A DNA stretch of 64,000 bases, from contig CM051461.1 in NCBI GenBank assembly GCA_028095005.1, positions 39,505,685 through 39,569,684 on the forward strand, in the 5' to 3' direction. Below, piece by piece: positions 10,905 through 20,894 of this stretch (its first letter is position 1; the number at the start of each line of letters is the position of its first letter). The notes under the pieces were generated by a model. The model was not told the DNA's origin. It saw only the letters and a list, made by a program, of their open reading frames with translations, and did not search any database. The stretch comes from Rhynchospora pubera. Lineage: Eukaryota > Streptophyta > Magnoliopsida > Poales > Cyperaceae. The translations under genes and the position numbers were made by a program.

Positions 10905-12413
10905 TCAAAGTCTAAAAAAGGCCTTATGAGGTCAGATGTTGGGGTATACAAACTCAGAAAGGGCTCACATGGTGTGTAAATGACATTGTATGAAATTAAC
11001 AAACAAGGCAGCCGAATTTGGTTCCTGAAACATAATTATTGACAATCACTATTGTTTGACCCCCTCAGCCTAAAAAAGAAAGAGAAGAAGAGTACTCTTT
11101 TTTTGTAATACTAGGTACTCTGGTAAGATCAGATTGTACAGTTTTAATGTCATGGATTCAAGAACGCGCGCTTCCTTTTTTTCAGTTTGAATCCATCATA
11201 AAATGATATTGGATTGTTTGCAATGAACTTCACTACTCTAACAGGTGTGCTAAGAAAATCGCTTTATCTAACAATTATATTTTGTTTTCTCTTAATTGTA
11301 ATTGAGATTGGTATGTGTTTTCTCTTGCTGTTGCAGGGTAAAAAAAATAATTTTTGGAGGTGCTAAGTTAGGGCTGTTATGTGTTTTTTTTTTTTTAAGA
11401 TTACGTGGTCACTTCTTTTGAGTTTTATTTTTAAATATATATTTTTCAAATTGATTGAAACAATATTATCAAGGAAATTGTTAAATTAGTATATCACTGA
11501 TGAAACGCAACCCTTTAAAGGCTGCATCATAGCGGATCTGTAACCTCTGCCGCGTGGCTCAGCAGCACTTTTCATACGAGCTGTCTGATCTGATCTGGAC
11601 GGTCTAATTTTTTCGAGCCAATCAATCTGGTATTTTCTAGGAGCCGTTCAGATTAGATGAGACGATTGGGATGAAAAGTGTGGCCTCTGCGGCGCGTGTG
11701 AATTTACATCATATCACGGTTTGTAATTTCTATACACACTTTTCAAATGCCTAGCTCGTGAGTCTTGACCATTTTTCTGTTAACATATATACCGTACCAA
11801 CTTCAAAATTGAACTGTTCAAGCCATCAAGCCGCTCCAATTCTCTAATTTCTAACTTCTAAGCTGACCTCTCAGAAGGGAACAAAAAGTGAACTACGACC
11901 ATAAGTTACAACGAACTCATAAATCTCCATCCAATCTCAATCCAACGGTGATTGAACCAGGGAATCTCCAACACGTTAGCGCTGTGTTACAAATATCTAA
12001 TTCTGTGGGTCCCGCTTCATCTGACGTGTAACCATGAATCTCTACGCTATTGGTAACTCTACACGGCAAGCAAGAAAAGTTACAAAATACCACCACCCTT
12101 TTAAATTCTACCTAGATCTGGTGTATCTATTTATGTAAACCAACAATCACAAAACATGGTCCCCAGTTGAATTTTTTGAACTGGTTCTTTTGCAAAGTTA
12201 TAGACCAAGTTAAACTGGTGAATCTCGTTGAACAGGGACGGAGTTCGCCACGTGCCTCTTAAAAGATCCACCGTCCATGTCCCAATCGACAGCCGTGATC
12301 AAACCGACGACCTCTTTACAACGTTTACATATATTCGCCTTATTAAGCCATCATTTGTAGACTTATTTCCAGATCTCTCTCCCTCTCTCTCTCTTGTTCT
12401 TTTTAAAACAAAC
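10905..12413. other. Intergenic and promoter region of the 12.4-kb gene
   Basis: Apart from the MITE at 11532-11706 no gene is seen. The last 200 bases look like a promoter and leader: a CATATATT stretch near 12325 and a CT-rich leader (12370-12395) just before the ATG at 12414. Confidence 0.4.
11532..11706. mobile_element. Small MITE with imperfect TIRs
   Basis: The two halves are imperfect inverted repeats of about 90 bp, sharing a CACTTTTCAT block and a GATCTGATCTGGACGG / AATCTGAACGG block. CATCATA flanks both sides (11525-11531 and 11707-11713), a 7-bp match within a possible 9-bp TSD, which favours a Mutator-type MITE. Confidence 0.6.
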
Positions 12414-12892
12414 ATGGCATTAACAATCAATTGCTGTCTGAAGCCTTCAACCAGATCAACTCCACCAGGGTAAATATTTTATTAATTAACTGTAACAACC
12501 TTTTACAAATATCAAGCATAACATTAACTAGTAATTAATTAACTTGACATAGGTTGCCATCGAAGGATCAAAGCGACTGGAGAAAGAAGTGTGTTGCAAC
12601 AATGGCATGTGTTATAATTTCATCAACAGCTGGAATGACAAATGGTCAAGATTTCGCCACGGCAAGGGAAATCAGACCGATGGATGTATCTGTTACGAGA
12701 TCAACACGGTGGAGTGACAAGAGGTCGTGTCCACCATGGCGTCAGAATTTGCTTGAGAATATTGTGCCAGAGAACTTGCCGAGGCCATCGAATAGCAGGA
12801 GATCAAATAGCGTCACGACACGTCAGACCGGGGGTGATTCTGGTGTTGGTGGGAAGTTGATTGGGTTTGACAAGAGTTGCTTTTCTCTTTGA
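12414..12892 (+). CDS. CHLOROPLAST VESICULATION-like protein, two exons
   Basis: Two exons, 12414-12469 and 12553-12892, join across a GT-AG intron (GG|GTAAAT ... CATAG|G) to give 131 residues. The N terminus has a CC pair in a Ser/Thr-rich stretch that could be part of a plastid transit peptide. Residues about 27-45 hold a W-K-K-C...ACVIIS hydrophobic patch. The C-terminal half carries RWSDKRSCPPWRQN and IVPENLPRPS, which I recall as the conserved block of the plant-specific CV family. CV proteins destabilise photosystem complexes during stress and senescence by forming vesicles. That role is known for the family and only inferred here. The ATG at 12414 is preferred to one at 12228 because the latter lies in the leader. 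Confidence 0.55.
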
Positions 12893-13128
12893 GAAGGGGA
12901 GAGAGGTAGATCAAGTTTAAGATAGATCAATTCATAATTTGTAAATTGGATGGAAAGATGATGAAATAACTTCATAGGGGTCCCTATTTGGACCTGTCGT
13001 GTATAATTTATTAACGGATCAATTACATAATTAGATGATTATTTAAGCCCAGTTTAGTAGTATAACTAATAAAATTGTCTCAACAAAAGAGAGGTATTTG
13101 TTGAATTTCACAGATGTTGACATCCCTC

Positions 13129-13130
<2 letters not shown>

Positions 13131-13160
<30 letters not shown>
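13131..13160. repeat. (GA)15 microsatellite
   Basis: Uninterrupted GA dinucleotide repeat, about 240 bases after the stop of the CV-like gene. Confidence 0.95.
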
Positions 13161-13163
<3 letters not shown>

Positions 13164-13371
13164 GAGGAATGAGACAAAAAGAAAGAAAGGTCTAGGCGGG
13201 AGGGAGAAGAAGGTTCAACCAAATGTGGGGCCGAACGAACTGTCATGCAAATATTATTCTGAAGTACAATGCTCAAAATAAAAAAAACACCAGTTGCAGT
13301 ACAATTGTACAACCTTGTACAGTTGTACTGCTATGTTCTGAATAAACGAAAATAAGCAAAAGGTTTGAAAG

Positions 13372-13398
13372 TGCAATGCAATGCAATGCAATGCAATG
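13372..13398. repeat. (TGCAA)n pentanucleotide repeat
   Basis: Five consecutive TGCAA units plus a partial unit. The rest of 12893-13725 is AT-rich with no gene. Confidence 0.9.
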
Positions 13399-13912
13399 AA
13401 TTCAGAATATCATTTTGGATAGTGGTTTTTCACTTCTCACACAATCCAGCATTTATGAAATCAATTATTTTGGAGGTAATTTATGATACATAAATTTTGC
13501 ATTCTAATGTACTTAAAGATTTACAAAACTGGTTTCACTTAAAATAAAAAATTATTTCGTGCATGCTATATGTTATAAAGTAGAAATGAAGTATATTTGA
13601 TAGATTTTAAAATAAATTTATGCGTAAACTAAATTGCAATGCAAATTTGCAATATTTGAATCGGAGATTGAGATAAAATGGGCCATGCAGGGCCCATAGC
13701 CATCGTATGATCCTTTAAATTTCATTATAGTGGGCCTTCTGTATTCATTCACAGAATCTTGTTATATTCTAATTCTCTAAACACAAAAACTGATTAAGTT
13801 TACCTTACTTAATTGAGTAAAATCCTAAATCCTAATGCCAACTTTCAAGAAAATATTATCCTGAAATTCTCATTTTAATTTTAAACATATATGGATCTGT
13901 ATTTGTAATTAG

Positions 13913-14218
13913 ACCTGTCGAACGGTAGAAATGTCCACGAACAGACATGTTCCGTTTCTATTTCGTTCCAGTCAACGAAACAAAAATCTCTTCCGTTTTT
14001 ATTTCCGTTTGTTTTTGTCAAACAAAACAGTTTTTTGTTCCGTTTAACGTTCCGTCCTTCATTTTTCTTTGATTTCAGTCAATTTTCGTGTTCCGTTTTG
14101 GCAACGTTAACAAATTTCAGTTTCGTTTTCATTACGTTTTTTAAAACGGAACCCAATTCCTCTTTCGTTTAACGTTTCGTTTGGACGGAACGGAAATAGA
14201 AACGTTGAAATGTTGGTA
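13913..14218. mobile_element. CGTTCCGTTT-rich insertion in copy 1
   Basis: About 306 bp present in copy 1 but replaced by about 50 unrelated bases in copy 2. It is a degenerate array of GTTCCGTTT/TTTCGTTT-type words. A similar element with GAGCTGTCAAAC near its start and GAAATGATACAT near its end lies at 49505-49800, so this is probably a dispersed repeat family. No clean TSD was found. Confidence 0.6.
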
Positions 14219-14633
14219 CATTGACACTTGAAATAGTAGGGTTGATGTTTGCTACTCAAAATAAATATATTACTGGAGAAAATTCATTGATATCTATTAC
14301 AAAAGGTAACGGAGTTCATATAATTTATAATCAAATGACACTTGACTTTAAAACGGGTCGATTGAGATATTTGAGTAAAATTTTTAAAATTGTGCAGCAA
14401 AAAAAAGAGCTGAGAAATCGATCAGAAGATGAATTACCGAAAAACATGGGCGACATCTAAGCGTTGGTCCTTTTGGAAAATTTTAAAAGTTCATAACCCT
14501 TTGGATATTATACAAGAGAAATTTAAGCGGTTGAACCTTCCAAATGATGAAGGAATCAATTCTTATCTTTCTTTTTTTATTTTTGGCCCCTCAATTTTGA
14601 AGAGCATTGGGCATCTATTGGCCTGTTGCCCCC

Positions 14634-14834
14634 TTTTGACTTTTTCGTCGTAAATTCCTTTTAATGTTTTTTGTGTACAGTCTAGACAACAAAATCAACA
14701 TTTAGAAGCAATATAAATAAATATCCATAACTCAGCTAACTACTGAAAGTTTTCTAATATGCACAAGTCTTGAATCGCATCTTAAAGACTTTGACTTGAA
14801 ACGTTGAGAGCCTGCAGATTGCTTCAATATATAT
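14634..14834 (+). promoter_or_regulatory. Peptide gene 1 promoter: W-box cores and TATA
   Basis: TTGACT occurs near 14635 and 14792. A third W-box core, GTCAAC, is intact in copies 2 and 3 near the AGTCTAGTCAAC motif but reads GACAAC in copy 1. TATATAT at 14828-14834 is a plausible TATA box, giving a leader of about 65 bases. W-boxes bind WRKY factors, so defence or stress induction is possible; this is inference. Confidence 0.5.
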
Positions 14835-14926
14835 GTAAGCTCATCAGATGGATCAAGCAGATGAACAGAAGCAATATATACAATATAACAAGGCTGTAGA
14901 AGACCACCTTGCCGAATTGCAATTAA

Positions 14927-15163
14927 ATGATGATGAGAAACTTCAAAGCAAATGATGTCCTCTCTATGATCGTGGTGTTGTTTTGCTTTCTTCTTCTCTT
15001 AGGCTGCCAATTAACCGCCTTTGCTCGTCCCTTGAAGCCGCGTAATTATACGCCGGATGCATCGTGGCTGCAGATGCTATGGCGCGGAGGGGGGTCAATA
15101 TCCAGGCCATCCGGTTGCAATCAACCTGGGTATAGTTGCCCAATTCGAGGAATGTATCCATAA
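14927..15163 (+). CDS. Small secreted two-cysteine peptide precursor, copy 1
   Basis: 78 residues, single exon. It begins with three Met codons, then a strong hydrophobic signal sequence (residues about 11-32) ending in TAFA before RPLKPRNYTP, so cleavage after FA near residue 33 is likely. The mature part has an acidic/aromatic link (PDASWLQML) and a Gly/Ser-rich, proline-containing tail with two Cys (SGCNQPGYSC). Short length, signal peptide and a conserved C-terminal tail are typical of plant peptide-hormone or phytocytokine precursors, but I cannot assign it to CLE, CEP, PIP, IDA, PSY or another named family. The tail is identical in copy 2. A second, overlapping frame (15057-15293) is treated as a shadow. 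Confidence 0.75.
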   Translation: MMMRNFKANDVLSMIVVLFCFLLLLGCQLTAFARPLKPRNYTPDASWLQMLWRGGGSISRPSGCNQPGYSCPIRGMYP

Positions 15164-15299
15164 TTTAGTGATGGTTGCAAGTGGTGGAATTAATTTTTGG
15201 AAATTGATTTCTACCATCAGCTTTCCATCGCTGAATACTAGCGCGCAATATTTGTGTGGTCCCCTTTCTCCCCTCCCTCCTTTTACCTTCTAGCATTAT

Positions 15300-15845
15300 A
15301 ATTGTATATGTTCAGTTTTGTTGTTACAAGCATTCACTTCATTTTGTTATATCAGTTTATTATGTTATATATGTTCACTTATTTATTTATTGTATATGGT
15401 CAATTTCGTTAGTATAAGTGTTTATTTTATTTTGTTTCAAATGTTTATTTTATTTCTATATTTATTATTCAACTTTATCTTTTATATCAGTTAAATTTAT
15501 TATTATAGATGTTCGCTTTGTTTATCATGTCAGTTCACTTTGTTATTATAAGTGTTCACTTTATTTATTCAATCTATTTGTTTTATGTGTGTTTTATTTT
15601 GTTACTATGTTCACTTTGTTTGTTCTTCGTGTAAACTTTATTGCTATATATGTTCATTTTGATAACATGCCAGAGTTCATATGGTTAAAATTATGTGCCA
15701 AAGTTCATATGGAGATGGAGGGAAGGATATAGAGGGAGAGAAGGGAAGAAAAAGAAAGGGGACATAGGGAAGGAGATGGAAGGGACATAGGAAAAGAGAA
15801 CGAAGGTTGAAGGAGATGGAGGGACAGAGGGAAGGGGAGAGAAGT
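15300..15845 (+). repeat. GTTCACTTT-motif array and purine-rich block
   Basis: Directly after the peptide gene, 15300-15665 is a degenerate array of (A/T)TGTTCACTTTGTT(T/A)-like words. It is followed by a G/A-rich tract (15700-15845) of GGAGATGGAGGGAAGG-type words. Both recur in copy 2 (23780-24165) and copy 3 (33545-34040) with different unit numbers. Related GTTCA words appear at 58430-58575 on the opposite strand. Confidence 0.7.
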
Positions 15846-16070
15846 CTAAGTCAGAACATTTCTTAAAAAATAATAGAAAGCTAAAGAGTTAAGTTCAATA
15901 AAAACTATGAATTTTATAGGAAAATGACTAAGGGTTTTTTTTTTATAAAATAGAAAAATACACACGAGATTTCGTTCAATTATTATTATTAGTCCATTAT
16001 AATTGTCCACGGAAGAAATGAGAGATGATGGATGGAAAAATAATGATACACAAATTTTTATAATTTTAGA

Positions 16071-16180
16071 GTTTATTTGATACTTGATTGAGAGACGAAA
16101 AAGGAAACAAATATAACTAATGCTGGTATATTAATTATAATATATTAATTTTCGATTTCTCAATCAAGTATCAAATAAAC
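16071..16180. repeat. Conserved 25-bp-arm hairpin
   Basis: GTTTATTTGATACTTGATTG at 16071 pairs with its reverse complement ending at 16180, arms of about 25 bp around a 60-base AT-rich loop. The structure is kept in copy 2 (about 24391-24501) and copy 3 (about 36531-36655). It may be an old MITE or a structured 3' region. Confidence 0.75.
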
Positions 16181-16290
16181 TTAAAAAAATATAAAATTTT
16201 ACGAAGACACGTTCAAATCTGATATCAAGATTTTTTATTTTAAAATAAAAAAGATCAATAAAAACTATGACATTTGTGGGCCTGCGGCTA

Positions 16291-16515
16291 GGGATGAAAA
16301 CGGAGCGAATCCGCTCCGATCTGTATCCGAATCCGAAAAATATACATAACATCCGATCCGTATTCGTATCCGAACATATCCGTATTCGTATTTGTATCCG
16401 CTCAAAAAATATGGATGCGGATATGATTTTGAATTTTTTGACACTATCCGATCTGTATTCGTAACTGACATGGATATTATCCGTATCCGATAAATATTAA
16501 TCCGTTTATCCGTAT
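16291..16515. repeat. ATCCGTATTCG-type dispersed repeat
   Basis: Starts GGGATGAAAACGGAGCGAAT and consists of degenerate alternations of ATCCGTATTCGTATCCG in both orientations. It sits exactly where copy 1 of the segmental duplication loses homology, so it probably marks an insertion or rearrangement break. No ORF. Confidence 0.65.
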
Positions 16516-17001
16516 CTTTAACGGCATAAGATGATTAATATAATTACTTATCTATATTAGATAATACTTAATTTTTATTAGATAAATATATGGATTGTGT
16601 TATGTGTCATTATTTATTTCTTATCAATTATGTTCTACATTTACTATGTTCTACATTTACTCTAATTATCAATTATGCTAATAACCTCAAAATTAACACA
16701 ATTTGGTCATAATTTAACTTCATAATAAGTCAATCAGTGAAGCAAACAAATTTTACTTTTCACCATAATAACACAGTACTCCAAAGTAAAACATCTTTTT
16801 TAGATAGACTGACCTGAGCAATTTACCAGTACCAATTTCACTTTTTCTGATATTCTTCTCCGTATTGAAAATAATCTCTATACATATCAAGTTGCCTTGT
16901 GCAGATTTATACATGAGCAGCCATGTGAGAAAACACTATCTTTCTCTCCTAAAACATTCTAAGAAACCTTGAAAGGGAAGAATATGGTTTGACTTTTCAG
17001 A

Positions 17002-17361
17002 GGCTCCGTTTGGATGGCTTCTTTCCGGAATAAGAAATAAGGAATAACCACTTTTTACTAATGGGGCCGTTTGGATGGGTTGGGAATTGGGGGAATAGCC
17101 AATTCTAGGCATAAATTTATTGGGAAGTGTGTAACTTTGTGAAGAGTTTGGATTGTTTATAATAAATTTGACATAAGAAATTCCGGGAATTTGCAATTCC
17201 CACCTATTCCAACCTCATCCAAACGCCCCCAATAACTTTATTTCTAATCATCCAAACTCTTCACAAAAGTTACACACTTCCCAATAAATTTATCCATTCC
17301 CAAGAAATTTCTTCCCTTCTTCCTTCTTCCTACCTTATTCTCAACGCATCCAAACGGAGCC
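17002..17361. mobile_element. Tourist-like MITE (outer), TSD AGA
   Basis: TIRs GGCTCCGTTTGGATG / CATCCAAACGGAGCC, flanked by AGA on both sides (16999-17001 and 17362-17364). It is the same family as the 195-bp element at 26948-27142. A second MITE (17063-17230) is inserted inside it. An apparent empty target, GACTTCTCAGAATGATTGG, stands at about 18049-18067. Confidence 0.88.
17063..17230. mobile_element. Tourist-like MITE nested in the previous one, TSD AAT
   Basis: 168 bp with ends GGGGCCGTTTGGATG / CATCCAAACGCCCCC and AAT on both sides (17060-17062 and 17231-17233). The family member at 26948-27142 carries the empty site with a single AAT, which proves the insertion. It shares an internal GTGTAACTTTGTGAAGAG block with the outer family. 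Confidence 0.9.
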
Positions 17362-17364
17362 AGA

Positions 17365-20300
17365 ATGATTGCTCAAGGACTGGCTTTTTCTGTAATTTGA
17401 GGATGTCTATTCTTTTGTTTAAACGTTGCTGAATTGAGGTAATTGTCAATATTAAGTTTTGAGACTTTGAGGTCTCTCAAAGCATCAAGGGAAGATTAGT
17501 GTCAGATTGTCAATATGTTGAGGTCAATGTAAACTCAGTGGAATTTTCACTAATTGAACACTAATTTTTTATAAAAACAGGAATTGCCCCTCTATAATAG
17601 GAGTGTTTAGTGGGTTTTGGCTCAATGATTAGTTTGATGACTACCTTTATACTTGCTGGTTTGAAATTCTGAAGGTGAACTATTTTTCATGATGAATTTT
17701 TGTTATATCATTTTTGGACATCACTATTGATTATTACAAATGAACTTATTGCTTTTATTTTTATCATCAGTAATCGTTTTAAGTTTTATTTATGTAAATG
17801 GGTGTTTTGGCTTTGCAGGCTAGAGCAGCCGGGTTGATATTTCAGGCTTCACTTTGAACAGTAGCCCTTGTTGTTGGTCAGGGTCTATCTCTAGACAAGC
17901 ATCTCTAATCATATTTCTTTCTTTCTTCAATTGTAAGAGTCTTTTGTTATGTATGGGTACATGGGTACATGGTACATGGTTGATTCACTAGGTACATGGT
18001 AACCTTGTAACCTCCGAGGTTAAGGATTAGGCAGTAAAATAAGATGGTTTGACTTCTCAGAATGATTGGAATTTTTATACCTTGTGATGGTTAAATGTTA
18101 CATGTAGCTTTACTTTCCTATGAACATTGAAATTGAATTGTTATGAAGAATTAAAATATGTATGACTGCCACAATAGCATTATATAATCTTCCATTTCTG
18201 GTTTGAATTGTTGTATAAGGTACTGCTGCCTGCCCTATTAATTTTCGTTTTCTCATTCACAGAATAATGGTGGATTTATCCAAACATATTTGACGCATGT
18301 ATGCTACAAGGAATGCAAATGCTATAACTAACACCAATGATGCCATGTTTTTCTGTTAATTATAATTTGGTATTTTATAACATAAACAATTATTAATCTC
18401 AAATATCTCATAAATACCAGCATCTTATTATTGTTTGCAGTTTAATAATATTGGCGACAGGGAATGGATTTTCCTTGGTTTGTTTTTCTTTTGTGGTTCA
18501 TGAACAATTAGTTTGTAAGTGATGTTTGTTCTTTAGTTTAATTCTTAGATGATCTTCCTTTGGAAATGATTTTTTTTAATAAATGTTTAAATCTTTAGTT
18601 TCCTGAACATTTTTTTGTGTTCATAATGTTTTTATCCAGCGATAACTATTTTTTGGGTTTCCTGAACATTTATTTTTTTTACCAAATTTTTTTCTTGGAT
18701 TTTTAGGTATGATCGTTTCAATTCTGATATCTAATATGACACAAATATATAACCATTTTTTTAACTGATATCTTATCCTGGTTTCCTTTTGCTACACTGC
18801 AGCAGAAGATTGAAGGTAAAGAGCTCGGCTTTAGAATCTTGACAAGCACTCTCTGACCCCACAAATCAGGTTCGTTTCATCTTTCTTGGCTTTCAATTTG
18901 GATATTTAATGCGCGAGTTATTTGAAAGCCATTCAGAAAGAAAGGGAAAAGTTTAAGTGACTTCGGGTAATTTTTGAGAGCCAGTGTGGGTAACTAATAA
19001 ATCGATTGAAAATAGCAAACTGATTTTTACTAATTCGTTCAAAGTAAATAGTTGATTTAAAAGTGGATCTTTGTGCAACAGTACATTACTGGGCAAGCTT
19101 GGCTAAGGAAGAGGTGCAACAGTACATTGGCTGCCAAGTGATTGGGATCAGATCACTCTTCCAATGGTTTGCAGCAATGAAGAATGAGACACTTTAAGCA
19201 GCTTCAGGTGTGCTCTGATGGCAGCTGGATGAACAGTTGCCAAGAAAAAAAGGCTTAGACAAGCTTTTAAAAAAAAGTGAGAACAACGGCAAACTTGGCC
19301 AAAACATTCTTTTCTGTGCTTTCATACTTTTGTCTTTACATGTGCACAATAAGCAAAACTTGAGCTGTTTTGTTTACAACAAGTTTTTGTTTCAGTATTA
19401 GTGATGGTACAAGTTTGTATATGGTACAGAGGGTCGTATGAGTTTTAGAATGTAGAGATTATTCTGGAGGAAAAGGTGGTTGTGTTTGAATACAATATAT
19501 TTATTTTTCAATCTATTTTTTAATGGTAATATTTTACAATTTGACTGTGGATTCTATCATTCTGATGTCGAAATCACCTTTGTTTTGAAGGTCGCCTTAG
19601 GAGCCAGGTAGAAACCCATCTATTTGTCAAAAACTGCATCAATTAAGCTCTGTAAATTGTGATTATATAAACAATTTTTAACGAGTTTACATCCTAATGA
19701 AACCTCAGAAATCTGCTAGAGCTCAATTTAGCTCAATTAAATTTTCTGTGTACCTTTAACTCTGCAATCAAGCTATATTAGCCCTGGAATGTATAGTTCA
19801 AGTTAACCAATCAAGCTCCGTAAACTAAACTCTCACAGTTAAGGCTCAACTTCACCATTCATCCTGAATTATGCTGCAACTGTGCAATTTAGTTTCAATT
19901 TACTGTACATATATAACATGAATGGAAAGAAGAAAAAAATCAAAGAGAATATATATATGCGTATCCATTATTTCATGTTCCCCTCAATATAAGACGAAAA
20001 TGTTTCACTATTTTTTTTTGAGGGGACGAAAATATTTCACTTGTTAATGGTAATATTTGCATGAGGATTTGAGGCTCAAATTGACAGTGAATTCTCATGT
20101 CGAAAGAGATCATATCAGTTCCTTACTGTGCGCACCAAATTCAACTTGCCCCCTCTACATAGTAAGCATAAGCATCTATATAAAATGGGATATACACATT
20201 TCTTAAAATTATTTTTTTTGATACTTTTCCTTTAAAAAACGCAGCTACATAGTAAGCATAATCCTGGACATTTTTTTTTTGTCAAAATATGCGTGAATAT

Positions 20301-20894
20301 TCACAACCATATAAAATAAAATAAAATTAGACTGGATTTTGTACTGATATTTTTAACTTAAGATTTTTTTTATTTATAACCATATAAAATGAAATGTGTA
20401 CCTATTTTCATCGAATTATTTTTTTGAGCTATTCACATGTATTACTTTTATTGATTCTATTTGTTAACCGGTGAATATTTCTGCTACTTTCAGCGCCGAT
20501 CAAGATAGCGTTGACTTTAAATATTGAAAATAGACAATATTTTCATGTCAAATAATATTTTTACATATCAAAGTCCGTCCACACATCGGATGGGCACTGC
20601 TGCTAGTTTTACTAAAAACTAGCTTAAAAATTAAGGTCGCTTTTACATGACGGGGCAATAGGCCAATACCCATTGTAGCCAGCCCTCTATTGACTCCGCC
20701 CCTGCTCTCTGTTAGCATTCATAATTTGTCTTTTTATTTTTAAGGCCAGATGGCAAGTGTCACACTAGCAATTTATTGATTAGAAAAATATTTAATACAA
20801 GTCGAAAAGAAAAAAGAAGAAAAAAAGAAACGTCCTATACATAAGTAAAAGACTGCATTGTTTCCCGAGACGGCAAAACAAAAAGGGTACTAAG
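17365..20894. other. Region without a convincing coding gene
   Basis: Exon-like islands (17820-17885 after TTTGCAG, 18801-18870, 19079-19280) have splice-like borders but no sustained frame; a non-coding transcript is possible. At 20680-20704 the sequence ends in GACTCCGCCCCTG, which matches the right terminus of a hAT element whose left end I could not find. At 20010-20024 a 15-base T-rich insert is flanked by a 17-bp near-perfect direct repeat (19993-20009 and 20025-20041). Confidence 0.35.

Larger units (their letters stand above)
13726..16288 (+). repeat. Segmental duplication, copy 1 (peptide-gene unit)
   Basis: Collinear with 22498-24600 (copy 2) and largely with 32846-36760 (copy 3). 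It starts at TATAGTGGGCCTTCTG and ends at about 16288, where copies 2 and 3 continue with GGCACAT-like text but this copy enters an unrelated repeat. The order in every copy is upstream AT-rich DNA, peptide gene, an array of GTTCACTTTGTT-like motifs, a purine-rich block, then a conserved hairpin. Copy 1 alone carries an insertion at 13913-14218. Confidence 0.92.

Noticed and set aside
12228..12473. ORF upstream of the CV-like gene as its true start
   Set aside because: It spans promoter and leader DNA. The ATG at 12414 with splice to 12553 gives a family-like N terminus, and the ORF from 12228 is in the same position only by chance.
13043..13312. 89-codon minus frame rich in Ser/Leu
   Set aside because: Created by the (GA)15 microsatellite.
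14964..15161. 65-codon minus-strand frame antisense to peptide gene 1, also present at copy 2 (23435-23632)
   Set aside because: It is a mirror of the conserved + strand gene and has no promoter or homologue of its own. Conservation follows from the peptide gene.
15057..15293. Overlapping + frame of 78 codons at copy 1, 83 at copy 2 (23528-23779)
   Set aside because: It starts inside the peptide gene, runs into 3' UTR repeats and has no recognisable features. Absent from copy 3.
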